Origin: CAZJAT01 sp964544145
GTDB lineage: Bacteria > Hydrothermota > 32-111
Reading direction: 5' to 3'
DNA: 64,000 nucleotides
Assembly: GCA_964544145.1 (NCBI GenBank)
Contig: CAZJAT010000004.1
Span: 1 to 64,000 of the forward strand
Shown in pieces: positions 1 through 8,367 of this stretch (position 1 is the stretch's first letter; every line of letters begins with the position of its first letter). The position numbers and the translations under genes are program-made. The notes below the pieces were generated by a model that had not been told where the DNA came from, searched no databases, and saw nothing but the letters and a program-made list of their open reading frames with translations.

Positions 1-63
1 AGTCAGCGAAGTTCGTACACGGAGGGTCTTTTTTTAAGGTGTAGATTCGTATAGAATCAAAAC
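1..63. other. Left edge, no gene recognised
   Basis: No coding sequence is supported here. A run of seven T at 29-35 follows a GC-richer stretch (ggagggtc) and could be the tail of a terminator whose hairpin lies mostly outside the window. A short interrupted palindrome, GATTC-GTATA-GAATC, lies at 44-58. Neither is strong enough to name. Confidence 0.3.
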
Positions 64-69
64 AGGGTA

Positions 70-97
70 TTGACTTAAAATAGCCACGTTATATTAT
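70..97 (+). promoter_or_regulatory. Sigma-70-like promoter of the acetyltransferase gene, probably leaderless
   Basis: TTGACT at 70-75 and TATTAT at 92-97 are separated by 16 bases. The ATG at 104 lies only six bases after the -10 box, about where transcription should start, and there is no Shine-Dalgarno sequence before it. The arrangement predicts an mRNA that begins at its start codon. Inferred from position only. Confidence 0.55.
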
Positions 98-103
98 ATA
101 AAT

Positions 104-631
104 ATGGGAAAAAAGTATATTTGTTTTATTGCAGGAAAGAAAACAGATTTGGCTGTGCTGAATAGGGAAAACTCCGATTTTCTGTTACAGCTTATAAATA
201 ATCCGGCTGTCAGGCATTATCTGGCCAATCGTTTTCCTATTTTGAATGATGATATTGAGGACATGATTATGAGAAATAGGGAAAAAAAAGAAATCACCCT
301 TATCATAATAGACAAATCAACTGATAATCAGGCAGGTTTCATCAGATTGGATAATTTCAGCTGGCCCAATGGCAGAGCAATGCTGACCATTGCACTAATG
401 CCTGAATTCCAGAGAATGGGATTGGGTTCTGAAGCAACAGAATTGATAATTGAATATGCATTTAATACCCTGGGATTGAGAAAGCTCTGTCTGGAAGTTT
501 ATGCATTTAATGAAAATGCAATAAAGATGTATAAGAAACTTGGATTTGTCATTGAGGGCGAATATAAAAATCATTCACTCAAAGACGGTTCATATCATAC
601 ACTTTTGTTCATGACTCTCATTAAAAAATAA
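104..631 (+). CDS. GNAT-family N-acetyltransferase, RimJ/RimL or SpeG type
   Basis: A 175-residue GNAT enzyme that should transfer an acetyl group from acetyl-CoA to an amine (protein N-terminus, polyamine or small molecule; the substrate cannot be read from the sequence). The acetyl-CoA pyrophosphate-binding motif A is visible as QRMGLGSEA near residues 103-111. The C-terminal half carries the usual AFNENAIKMYKKLGF signature of RimJ/RimL/SpeG-like proteins, in which an Asn and a Tyr follow the CoA loop. The length is normal for the family and the protein should be cytoplasmic. It lies one base before the next gene, so it may be cotranscribed with the secreted proteins downstream. The start has no ribosome binding site and sits at the predicted transcription start. 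Confidence 0.85.
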   Translation: MGKKYICFIAGKKTDLAVLNRENSDFLLQLINNPAVRHYLANRFPILNDDIEDMIMRNREKKEITLIIIDKSTDNQAGFIRLDNFSWPNGRAMLTIALMPEFQRMGLGSEATELIIEYAFNTLGLRKLCLEVYAFNENAIKMYKKLGFVIEGEYKNHSLKDGSYHTLLFMTLIKK

Positions 632-632
632 T

Positions 633-1199
633 ATGAAGAAAACATTTATAATAGCATATTTGTCCTTTTTGTATATTATGTTGATTGCTCAGACAAGCAT
701 ACCCTATACGTATTCTCCGGGCTTTGAAAATAGTATCGAATATATACACAGTACAAATCCCTTATTCTCATTTGACAATATTGAAAACGGACTTATCTGC
801 ATTACTCCATGCAGTGATATATATGATGATAAAGCTGTATATCATATAATTCCGGAGTGGACTGCCAATGTGAATGGTAATAATTATATTTTGGATGTCT
901 TTATGATACTACCTTTGGAGAACTATATTTACGCATGGTATATATATGATTATGAAAATGAATCATATTCAAGTGTTCGTTATTTTTCTCTTTCAGAGAA
1001 TAATATCAGCGGTAACAATGCTTTAAACAACATACTATATTCAATCTTCAGTCATAATGAGGATTTTATTGAATTAGTGAAATCCGGCTATATGCCAACA
1101 GGCGTGATACTCTTAAACAATAAACGAATAAACAATCCCACTTTTCAGCAGATTATTATGAAAAATCATTACAAGACAAGGATTATTGATGAAGATTAG
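633..1199 (+). CDS. Secreted protein of unknown function
   Basis: A 188-residue protein that I do not recognise. It begins with a typical signal peptide (MKKT followed by a hydrophobic stretch of about 17 residues, probable cleavage after IAQ). The mature part is rich in Tyr, Asn and Ile with no long hydrophobic segment, so it is probably periplasmic or exported to the surface. One cysteine pair is seen in ICITPC. The gene starts two bases after the acetyltransferase stop codon, and its own 3' end overlaps the next gene by 11 bases, which suggests an operon with the FecR-like and barrel proteins. No enzymatic motif is evident. Confidence 0.7.
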   Translation: MKKTFIIAYLSFLYIMLIAQTSIPYTYSPGFENSIEYIHSTNPLFSFDNIENGLICITPCSDIYDDKAVYHIIPEWTANVNGNNYILDVFMILPLENYIYAWYIYDYENESYSSVRYFSLSENNISGNNALNNILYSIFSHNEDFIELVKSGYMPTGVILLNNKRINNPTFQQIIMKNHYKTRIIDED

Positions 1200-1827
1200 T
1201 ATATTTATTGGGACTATTTTGATGACGTTTGTTATATATGCAAGTGAAATTGCTTATGTGGAACATATAAAAGGTGATTTATTTCTTCGTTCTTTTAATG
1301 ATTCAATAGGCATAGACAGGGGTTATATTGTCAGTGAATCGGATACATTGAAAACAGGGTTTTACAGTGGAGCTCTTCTTAGATATGCAGAAAATACTGC
1401 AGAGCTTTTGATGGGGAATAGTACTGCCTTGACGCTTAGATCAGAACCATTTAATCAGTTTGCTGATAATATAATTATGCTTTCAGAGGGAAATATGTTC
1501 ATCAGTGTAGTTTCAGGACAATTCAGTGTTCATACCAATAGTGGAGTCGGAATATTCTTACCCGGATTTTATTATGTAGGAGTAAGAGGAGATACAATGG
1601 AAATACGCTGTTATCAAGGGGAAGCGGATGTGCAGAACAGGATGGGTAATATTATTATTAATGACAATCAGATATGTGAATCAGTAATTGGGCAGAATCC
1701 TTATAGAATGCCTCTTGAAGAAACCGTAATATGGGAATCAGTACGAAAATCACTATCAGATGTGATTGTTGTAGAGTTTGTAAATGGTAATGGCGAAAAG
1801 AAATTCTTGGAGATTGTGATTGAATAA
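1189..1827 (+). CDS. FecR-like domain secreted protein
   Basis: A protein of about 212 residues with an N-terminal signal peptide and a single domain resembling the FecR beta-roll fold: an opening strand like VEHIKGDLFLRS, a central SGALLRYAENTAELLMGNST region and later FSVHTNSGVGIFLPG and VGVRGDTMEIRCYQGEADVQN, the order seen in FecR/PF04773-type domains. Classical FecR proteins signal from TonB receptors to ECF sigma factors, but no sigma or anti-sigma gene is nearby, so a structural or ligand-binding role is as likely. The ATG at 1189 is preferred over TTG at 1186 because the AAGG-type ribosome binding site at about 1178-1181 is better spaced. It overlaps the upstream gene by 11 bases and the downstream gene by 8. 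Confidence 0.65.
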   Translation: MKISIFIGTILMTFVIYASEIAYVEHIKGDLFLRSFNDSIGIDRGYIVSESDTLKTGFYSGALLRYAENTAELLMGNSTALTLRSEPFNQFADNIIMLSEGNMFISVVSGQFSVHTNSGVGIFLPGFYYVGVRGDTMEIRCYQGEADVQNRMGNIIINDNQICESVIGQNPYRMPLEETVIWESVRKSLSDVIVVEFVNGNGEKKFLEIVIE

Positions 1828-3910
1828 ATATTTCATATCACTGATTACATTATTGTCTGCTCTTTCATTATTTTCCATAGAATTGAATTATTCCCAGATT
1901 GATGAATTGAATGCTGATGAGAATTTTGTAATGTACAGCATAATTACAGGTAATCAAGAAGCTGTAGAGGATATATATTTAGTGCTTGAGAATGATAATT
2001 ACAAGCATGAATTTATTATGGAAACAGAACACAATAATGCAAGTGTTTTTGTTGAAAGAAACATGCTCCCGGAATCCAATTTTTATTATTATTTCAGGAT
2101 TAATTTCAAAGACAGAACAACTCTTCTTTATCCGGAAAATCCTGCTTTGAGAATGCAGAATCAGGTAAAATTGGTGAGTATGAAGGAAAATTACGGATAT
2201 GAAGTCAGGCCTGTTTATCCTCAGAAAACAGCTATCATTGATGAGGAGGATTTTCATATTGCTGTGTATGTATCAGGCGACCATGACAAGAAAGGATTAA
2301 TACTTGATGACATGGATATAACAGAATTCTGCAGTATTGGGGAGAATTTCATAACATATTTTTCTGATACATTGATTGAACAAGGTATTCACAGAATCAA
2401 TGTAACTGTGAACGGGTTTGTGGTTGATGAGTATGGATTCACTATAAAGGAAATCAAATCTGACAATGCATTTAAAATGACTGGGGATATTGGTGTGTCA
2501 GGCACATATATGCTTAATGAAATAGGCAGGGATGAATTCTATGCTGACACCCTATCTATGCGCAGTGTATTATATACTGATTTGCATACTGAAACCGGCG
2601 ATAATTTTTTTCGTTTAAGAACAGCAATCAATTATAATGATTTTAAATTCAATGATTGGCAGAATAGATATTCAATAACATATTCCAATAGATATTCAGA
2701 GATAAATCTGGGTGATAGACTGATTATGTGGAACAGTCCTCTCAATACACGGAGAAGCCGGGGTATAAGTGTAAACTTCAAAAAATCATTATTCAATGTA
2801 GAAGCATTTGCAGGATATGATTATCAACCCAATCGTATAATATTCAATAACCCTTATTATGCAATCATTAATGGAATCAGTGCAGGTATTGGAAATACAG
2901 CAGCAGAGATGCATTTGAATATTATAAGATATTCTGTATTCAGTGATGATTCTGTTTCTGATTTAGGCAAAGCAGGAATGTACCTGCATGCATCTGCTCT
3001 CAATAATATGATTGCACTCCATAGCAATATTATGTATACACTGTTTAACAGAAAGAGCAGTTCATTCTCTCTTACAGATATATCTACTGAGCAGAATAAT
3101 TATATTACCAATAATATAGAGACATTTTCAACTGTGAGCATTAATACTCAGCATTTCTTTACAAATATTGATATTGTAAGGAAAAAGGCTTCAGTATTTT
3201 CCGGAAATCTCTATAATGATAAATTGTTTTCACTGAAGAATAAAATAGGTTTCCCAGTGTTTGAGAATAGCGAAATTGTAGCTGATTATGCATATACTAA
3301 GTGGGATTCACTGGATAATTTTGAACATCAGTATGGACTTCTTTTTGATTATCACAATGAGGGTACACCATATTTTAATGTGAAATTCACACATAAAATG
3401 CCTGTCAATTCATCAATACTTAATCACATAATGTCACTGAGAACTGATTTGGGACATTCATTTACTATAAATGACAGGGATGCGGATTTTTCCTTGTTTG
3501 TACATCAATATACAGGAAATTATTCTGATACATTACTGTCATTCAATAAAACAGGAAGCGGGGGGAGTTTTTCAATAGAATGGAGTGATATCATTCATAA
3601 TAATGTTTCAATAAATATGTCAGGTTATAATAAAGATGATAATGAAATATCAGATATGGCATTTGGCTTAAATACTGATTTCTTATTTAACAGCAATTGT
3701 GTTTCACTCAATCTTAATGCAAATATTGTGAATTCATTTATTGACACATTGCTTATTGACGGCTCTGCAAGGTTTAAGGGTGCATTGACATATAGATTTT
3801 CATATAATCATATTGTGATAAGTGCGCAATTATCTGACTTTCTGCTCTACCGTAATGAAATATTATATCAGATTCCGCAGATTAGAATAAATGGATTGTA
3901 CAGGATTTAA
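1820..3910 (+). CDS. Probable outer-membrane beta-barrel protein with N-terminal periplasmic domains
   Basis: A 696-residue protein of unknown function. It has a signal peptide (probable cleavage near SLFSIE), about 200 residues of Ig-like extracytoplasmic sequence, and from about residue 220 a long series of alternating polar/hydrophobic strands rich in Tyr, Asn, Asp and Ser with short turns, ending in an aromatic/hydrophobic tail (GLYRI). This is the usual look of an outer-membrane barrel. No TonB box or plug domain was recognised. Translation probably begins at TTG 1820: GGAG lies seven bases upstream and the gene overlaps the FecR-like gene by eight bases. With its two upstream neighbours it may form an envelope complex (inference). 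A terminator follows directly. Confidence 0.6.
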   Translation: MNKYFISLITLLSALSLFSIELNYSQIDELNADENFVMYSIITGNQEAVEDIYLVLENDNYKHEFIMETEHNNASVFVERNMLPESNFYYYFRINFKDRTTLLYPENPALRMQNQVKLVSMKENYGYEVRPVYPQKTAIIDEEDFHIAVYVSGDHDKKGLILDDMDITEFCSIGENFITYFSDTLIEQGIHRINVTVNGFVVDEYGFTIKEIKSDNAFKMTGDIGVSGTYMLNEIGRDEFYADTLSMRSVLYTDLHTETGDNFFRLRTAINYNDFKFNDWQNRYSITYSNRYSEINLGDRLIMWNSPLNTRRSRGISVNFKKSLFNVEAFAGYDYQPNRIIFNNPYYAIINGISAGIGNTAAEMHLNIIRYSVFSDDSVSDLGKAGMYLHASALNNMIALHSNIMYTLFNRKSSSFSLTDISTEQNNYITNNIETFSTVSINTQHFFTNIDIVRKKASVFSGNLYNDKLFSLKNKIGFPVFENSEIVADYAYTKWDSLDNFEHQYGLLFDYHNEGTPYFNVKFTHKMPVNSSILNHIMSLRTDLGHSFTINDRDADFSLFVHQYTGNYSDTLLSFNKTGSGGSFSIEWSDIIHNNVSINMSGYNKDDNEISDMAFGLNTDFLFNSNCVSLNLNANIVNSFIDTLLIDGSARFKGALTYRFSYNHIVISAQLSDFLLYRNEILYQIPQIRINGLYRI

Positions 3911-3932
3911 AAGCGGTCCGTTAGGACCGCTT
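3911..3932. terminator. Bidirectional terminator hairpin between convergent genes
   Basis: A perfect nine-base stem, AAGCGGTCC / GGACCGCTT, with the loop GTTA. It lies just past the stop codon of the barrel gene and seven bases beyond the stop codon of kbl on the other strand, so it can serve both. The T-tracts on either side are short, so efficiency is uncertain. Confidence 0.75.
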
Positions 3933-3939
3933 TATTGTA

Positions 3940-5163
3940 TTATTTATTGTAATTTTTTAAAATATCAAGAACAGTATCAATGTCTGCTTCCGTATGGTCA
4001 GCTGAAACCTGGAATCTAATCTCTTCATCTCCCTTCGGAACCACAGGAAAATTCAATCCTGTACCGAGTACACCATTCTCTGTAAGATATTTAACAAGGC
4101 TTGCAGTTTTCTGTGTGTCACGTACCATAAGCGGAACAACAGGATGTTCACCCTCAATTGTTTCAAAACCTAATGCTTTCAAGCCATCCTCAAATTTCTT
4201 TGTCATTTTTCTGAGATGTTCAATGATTGTTTTTCCTTCAGGGGAGTCAAGTATTTCAATTGCTTTCATAGCAGCGCTTGCTTCGGAAACAGTTATAGGG
4301 TTTGAGTAAATATACATTGGTGCAGTTTCTCTTAAATAGTTGATTACTTCATTTGAGGATACCACATAACCGCCATTTATTCCAAATGCCTTACCAAGTG
4401 TACCTATGATTATATCAACCTTTGCTCCAGTGTATTCTTCCGTGCCCCTTCCTGTATCACCAAAGGCACCAACGCCGTGAGAGTCATCAATTACTGTAAT
4501 CACTCCCTGCTCAAAATCATTCTCATAATGCTTGCACACTTCAACTAATTCCTTCAGGGGTGCATGATCACCTCTCATGCTGAATATCCCGTCAGTAACA
4601 ACTATGCATCTCTTTCCTTTGCCCTTTGAGTCTTCCAGAGCTCTCTTTAGGTCTTCCATATTATTGTGTTTATATATCTCCTTTGCTGCAGGTCTTGATA
4701 AACGCAATGCATTGATAATACAATTGTGATTGAGTTCGTCACTTATTATTACTGTTTCCTTATCTATTAAGGGAACAAGCACTCCGAGACTTGTCACATA
4801 AGCAGATGAAAATATCATTCCTGCTTCTCTACTGTGAAATTCGGCGAGTTTTTTCTCTAATTTTATATGGGGTGCATATGTGCCGCTGATAAATCTCACT
4901 GCTCCCGGTCCGGCACCGAATGTCTGTGCTGCTTTTTCTTCTGCTTCAATTACATCATGTCTTAGTGACATACCAAGATAGGAATTAGCATTCATTTTAA
5001 TGAATTCCTTATCATTATATCCTTCAATAAAATATCTGGGACCAAATTTTCCTTCTGCTCTTTTAACACCTGTAATCACCATCTCCTTACCTTTTGCTGT
5101 TCCTTTTTCAATTAGTGTATCGACATGATTTTTCAGGACAGTATTGAGTTTGTTTAATGTCAT
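3940..5163 (-). CDS. kbl: Glycine C-acetyltransferase (2-amino-3-ketobutyrate CoA ligase)
   Basis: A PLP-dependent enzyme of 407 residues, slightly longer than the usual 395-398. It cleaves 2-amino-3-ketobutyrate with CoA to glycine and acetyl-CoA, the second step of threonine degradation. The alpha-oxoamine synthase hallmarks are present: DDSHGVGAFG (residues 226-235), with the Asp that pairs with the PLP nitrogen and the His that stacks on it, and GTLGKAFG with the Schiff-base lysine at about K258. AAGGAG lies five bases before the ATG. It is 12 bases downstream of tdh on the same strand, the classic threonine dehydrogenase-Kbl pair, which strongly supports this member of the family over 8-amino-7-oxononanoate synthase or serine palmitoyltransferase. 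Cytoplasmic. Confidence 0.92.
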   Translation of the reverse strand: MTLNKLNTVLKNHVDTLIEKGTAKGKEMVITGVKRAEGKFGPRYFIEGYNDKEFIKMNANSYLGMSLRHDVIEAEEKAAQTFGAGPGAVRFISGTYAPHIKLEKKLAEFHSREAGMIFSSAYVTSLGVLVPLIDKETVIISDELNHNCIINALRLSRPAAKEIYKHNNMEDLKRALEDSKGKGKRCIVVTDGIFSMRGDHAPLKELVEVCKHYENDFEQGVITVIDDSHGVGAFGDTGRGTEEYTGAKVDIIIGTLGKAFGINGGYVVSSNEVINYLRETAPMYIYSNPITVSEASAAMKAIEILDSPEGKTIIEHLRKMTKKFEDGLKALGFETIEGEHPVVPLMVRDTQKTASLVKYLTENGVLGTGLNFPVVPKGDEEIRFQVSADHTEADIDTVLDILKNYNK

Positions 5164-5175
5164 TCTTACTCCTTA

Positions 5176-6135
5176 TTAATATTTGATATTTAATTTCTTT
5201 GATAAATTATCAAGCATATCCTTAACCATACTTTCCAGGCCATACTGAGGATTCCAACCCCATTGTTCTCTGGCAGCAGAGTCATCCATTGAATTAGGCC
5301 ATGAATCAGCAATCCCCTGTTTCACGGGGTCTACATCAAAATCAATTTCAAAATCAGGTATATGCTTCTTAATCTCAGCAGCGATTTCTAATGGTGTGAA
5401 ATTCATTGCAGTTACATTAAATGCATTTCTATGAATAAGTTTATCCTGAGCAGCTTCCATGAGGTCAATTGCACCTATAAGCGCATCAGGCATGTACATC
5501 ATGTCCAGACGGGTATCCTCTTTAAGCGGGCAGGTATATTTTTTCTTTTGAAGAGCATCATAAAATATCTCAACTGCATAATCAGTGGTTCCTCCACCCG
5601 GAGGTGAAACGTGTGATATAATTCCCGGATAACGCAATCCTCTTGTATCAACATTGAAACGTTTATAATAATAGTCACAGAGTAATTCACCTGAGACCTT
5701 TGTAACGCCATACATGGAGGTAGGTCTCTGAATTGTATCCTGAGGTGTATTGTCAAGAGGTGTTGATGGTCCGAATGCACCTATAGAACTGGGTGTAAAC
5801 ACTGCACATTTAAGTTCTCTGGCAACCTCAAGAATATTATAAAGACCGCTGACATTAACATTCCAGGCTGTTTGTGGGTGTGCTTCTGCAACTGCTGATA
5901 AAACGGCTGCAAGATGATAGATAGTATCAATATCATATTTCTTAATTACTTCAGACACAGCATCAAAATTAGTGCACTCTAAGAAAAGAAATGGTCCGGA
6001 GTTCTTTAATTCATCACAGGGTTCTTTTCTGTGACCGGCTGCAATAACATTATCATTACCATACTTTCCACGAAGGAGCATTGTCAATTCACTGCCTATT
6101 TGACCCACAGCTCCAGTAACAAGAATTTTTTTCAT
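5176..6135 (-). CDS. tdh: L-threonine 3-dehydrogenase, short-chain/NAD-epimerase type
   Basis: Oxidises L-threonine with NAD+ to 2-amino-3-ketobutyrate, the substrate of the adjacent Kbl. The 319-residue protein opens with the Rossmann motif GAVGQIGSEL and has the extended-SDR catalytic elements PSSIGAFG and YGVTK (Tyr and Lys). It is therefore the epimerase-like form of threonine dehydrogenase rather than the zinc-dependent medium-chain form. The reading frame is open further upstream, but ATG 6135 is preceded by AAGGAAGG and begins directly at the nucleotide-binding fold; the upstream extension looks like untranslated leader. Its role is strongly supported by the neighbouring kbl gene. Likely driven by the promoter at 6168-6195. 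Confidence 0.9.
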   Translation of the reverse strand: MKKILVTGAVGQIGSELTMLLRGKYGNDNVIAAGHRKEPCDELKNSGPFLFLECTNFDAVSEVIKKYDIDTIYHLAAVLSAVAEAHPQTAWNVNVSGLYNILEVARELKCAVFTPSSIGAFGPSTPLDNTPQDTIQRPTSMYGVTKVSGELLCDYYYKRFNVDTRGLRYPGIISHVSPPGGGTTDYAVEIFYDALQKKKYTCPLKEDTRLDMMYMPDALIGAIDLMEAAQDKLIHRNAFNVTAMNFTPLEIAAEIKKHIPDFEIDFDVDPVKQGIADSWPNSMDDSAAREQWGWNPQYGLESMVKDMLDNLSKKLNIKY

Positions 6136-6167
6136 TATGCCTTCCTTTGTTATTTTTTCAATTAAAT

Positions 6168-6195
6168 ATTGTAAGATATTGTACTCTGTTGTCAA
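6168..6195 (-). promoter_or_regulatory. Promoter of tdh-kbl
   Basis: Read on the minus strand, a perfect TTGACA (6195-6190) and TACAAT (6173-6168) are separated by 16 bases. The predicted transcript has a leader of about 25-30 bases with a good ribosome binding site before tdh. Confidence 0.65.
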
Positions 6196-6310
6196 TAGAA
6201 TTATAAATATGTTTGAAGCCGGAATATTCTTCATTAAGAGAATATTAAAAGCTTAATGTATTGTTTTTATTAAATGATTATTGTATGATATATCAAAGTA
6301 AGGAGTTGAA

Positions 6311-7129
6311 ATGAAAAAATATCTTATTTTGACCATTATAACGGCAGTTATAGTTATATTTGCAGAAGATATTTCCTATAGCCCGATTAAATGGGATAAC
6401 AATGAATATTTCACAAATCAGAATATCAGGCAAAATAAGGATACTATTATTATATTCAGTGAATGCAAATGGGATACAATGTTCACAGTTGATTTGCCGG
6501 ATGCCTTTATTGAATGGAGTGTCAGCACAAGAAATGAGACATTCAATAATATCAGAGCAGGTAAACCGCCTCGTCTTGCAGGCGCTCATAATGGAATTGT
6601 TGCTTCATATGGCCTGGCAAGGGGAGATTCGCACTTTAAGATAAATAATGCTGTAAAAGGAATGGGTTTCTGTCCCAGAGAAGAATATATTGATGAAATA
6701 ATAAAAATACTGGAGCAGACAAAGGATTCAAAGGATTTTGAATTGAAATTAAAGACATTAGAGACATTATATGACAATGCTAAGAAATATTTCAGCACTA
6801 ATAAGCTGCTTTCCTTGGAACTGTATTCGGAACCTCAATTCCAGACAGGCACTTTTATCAATCAATTCATTAATCCAAAGGTGTCAATTGTATTTCTGGA
6901 TATGCCTTCCTATGAAGTTAAAGCGGCAGCTGAGATGCTTCATCCGAAGAATCCGGAACTCACTGATTATAAGCGGAAAATTGTGCACTATTCCAATTTG
7001 ATTCATAGCTATTTTCACGGGGATTTTGACAAGGTCTTTATCGCCGTTATATATCATACAATAGAGGTATTTGATAATTCACCCGGAAAGGGCGGTAAGG
7101 GGATGAGAATGATGCCGCTTCTTCCATAA
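6311..7129 (+). CDS. Secreted protein of unknown function
   Basis: A 272-residue protein with a clear signal peptide (MKKYL, then a hydrophobic core up to about IFAED). I do not recognise the mature part. It contains a Gly/Arg-rich segment near residues 83-100 (AGKPPRLAGAHNG, YGLARGD), a charged helical region around residues 120-165 and a basic Gly/Met-rich tail (SPGKGGKGMRMMP). A good AAGGAG ribosome binding site precedes the ATG. The amidohydrolase gene begins 12 bases downstream with its own strong site, so the two are probably cotranscribed; whether the secreted protein acts on the same substrate is unknown. Confidence 0.65.
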   Translation: MKKYLILTIITAVIVIFAEDISYSPIKWDNNEYFTNQNIRQNKDTIIIFSECKWDTMFTVDLPDAFIEWSVSTRNETFNNIRAGKPPRLAGAHNGIVASYGLARGDSHFKINNAVKGMGFCPREEYIDEIIKILEQTKDSKDFELKLKTLETLYDNAKKYFSTNKLLSLELYSEPQFQTGTFINQFINPKVSIVFLDMPSYEVKAAAEMLHPKNPELTDYKRKIVHYSNLIHSYFHGDFDKVFIAVIYHTIEVFDNSPGKGGKGMRMMPLLP

Positions 7130-7140
7130 TCGGAGGTATT

Positions 7141-8364
7141 ATGTCCAAACAGATAATAATAAGAGCAAAAACACTATTTGACGGCAAGTCAAAATCAATG
7201 AACAAGACAGTGGTTGTTGAGAATAATAAAATTATCGATGTGTTTAGCAAAAGGATGAAATCGGATTTTGAGGGTTATGTGACCCCGGGTTTCATTGATG
7301 CACATTCACATATAGGTATGGATAGGGAAGGGGAACCATGGCAGGAATCAGAAACAAATGATGTCATCAATCAGTTTTTGCCGCTTAACAATCCTGTTGA
7401 TTCCATATATTTTGATGACAGGGCATTTAAGGATGCTGTTGATTTCGGCATTTTGTATTCATGCGTTGTTCCGGGCAGCGGCAATCTCATAGGCGGTAAA
7501 GCAAAAATTATTCGTAATTTTGTTAAACACAGAGATGAAGCGATTATCAGAGATTATGGCTATAAAATGGCTCTTGGATTCAATCCACGTTCAACTACTG
7601 ATTGGAAAGGCGATAGACCAAATACGAGAATGGGTGTTTATGCATTGCTTGAGCAGAAGTTCAATACTGTTATCAATAAGTCAGATAAAGAAAACCTTAA
7701 AATGGAAAAAGCATCAGTAGAGCTTAAAAAGAAATTAAAGGATAAGAAGATAAATAAAAAGGAATTTGAACGGGAAACAGAGTTTTTAATAAGGGAAAAA
7801 GATTTAGCTTTTTCTGAAGAAGATAAAGCTATTATGGAAATATTAAATGGCAAAAAAACCGCAAAGGTACATGTTCATAAAGATGATGATGTCCTTTATC
7901 TCATTGATCTTGTGAATAAGTATCATTTAAAGGCAACTGCTGACCATACAGGTGATGTATTCAACAGGGAAATATTTAACAAATTAGCAAAGAACCGGAT
8001 ACCTGTTGTATACGGCCCTCTGGGTTCTGTAGGTTACAAGGTTGAATTGAAACATGCTTATTATGAGAATACTGGTCTGCTTATGAAATCAAAAGCTCAG
8101 TTTGGTTTAATGACGGATCATCCTGTTGTTCATACATTGACATTGAGGGATTCATTAAAATTCTTTATGATATTCGGAATGAAGGATTATGAAGCCATAT
8201 CTCTTATAACGCATAAAAATGCAAAAATACTGCATATTGAGAATGAATTGGGACTTGTAAAAAAGAATATGACTGCATCACTGCTTGTTTGGGATACGCA
8301 CCCTCTCTATCTGGGTTCAATGCCCAGAACGGTTATTGCAGAAGGTAAAATAATCAGAAAATAA
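7141..8364 (+). CDS. Amidohydrolase-family protein, imidazolonepropionase-like
   Basis: A 407-residue metal-dependent hydrolase of the amidohydrolase superfamily. Supporting motifs are the small N-terminal beta-sandwich (VVVENNKIIDVF), the HxH metal motif in GFIDAHSHIGM, a lysine-containing strand near residue 240 (KVHVHKDDD), ATADHTG with a further metal-ligand histidine, MTDHP with the catalytic Asp, and the C-terminal THKNAKILHIENELG segment typical of cyclic-amide hydrolases and prolidase-type members. A strongly charged helical insertion (about residues 178-230, rich in Lys and Glu) separates the barrel strands and is unusual in prototypes. The substrate cannot be assigned. Probably cytoplasmic because no signal peptide is seen. 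GGAGG precedes the ATG. Confidence 0.8.
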   Translation: MSKQIIIRAKTLFDGKSKSMNKTVVVENNKIIDVFSKRMKSDFEGYVTPGFIDAHSHIGMDREGEPWQESETNDVINQFLPLNNPVDSIYFDDRAFKDAVDFGILYSCVVPGSGNLIGGKAKIIRNFVKHRDEAIIRDYGYKMALGFNPRSTTDWKGDRPNTRMGVYALLEQKFNTVINKSDKENLKMEKASVELKKKLKDKKINKKEFERETEFLIREKDLAFSEEDKAIMEILNGKKTAKVHVHKDDDVLYLIDLVNKYHLKATADHTGDVFNREIFNKLAKNRIPVVYGPLGSVGYKVELKHAYYENTGLLMKSKAQFGLMTDHPVVHTLTLRDSLKFFMIFGMKDYEAISLITHKNAKILHIENELGLVKKNMTASLLVWDTHPLYLGSMPRTVIAEGKIIRK

Positions 8365-8367
8365 TTT

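Noticed and set aside
5176..6234. Longer tdh starting at 6234
   Set aside because: The extra 33 residues precede the Rossmann fold and cover the promoter; ATG 6135 has a good ribosome binding site.
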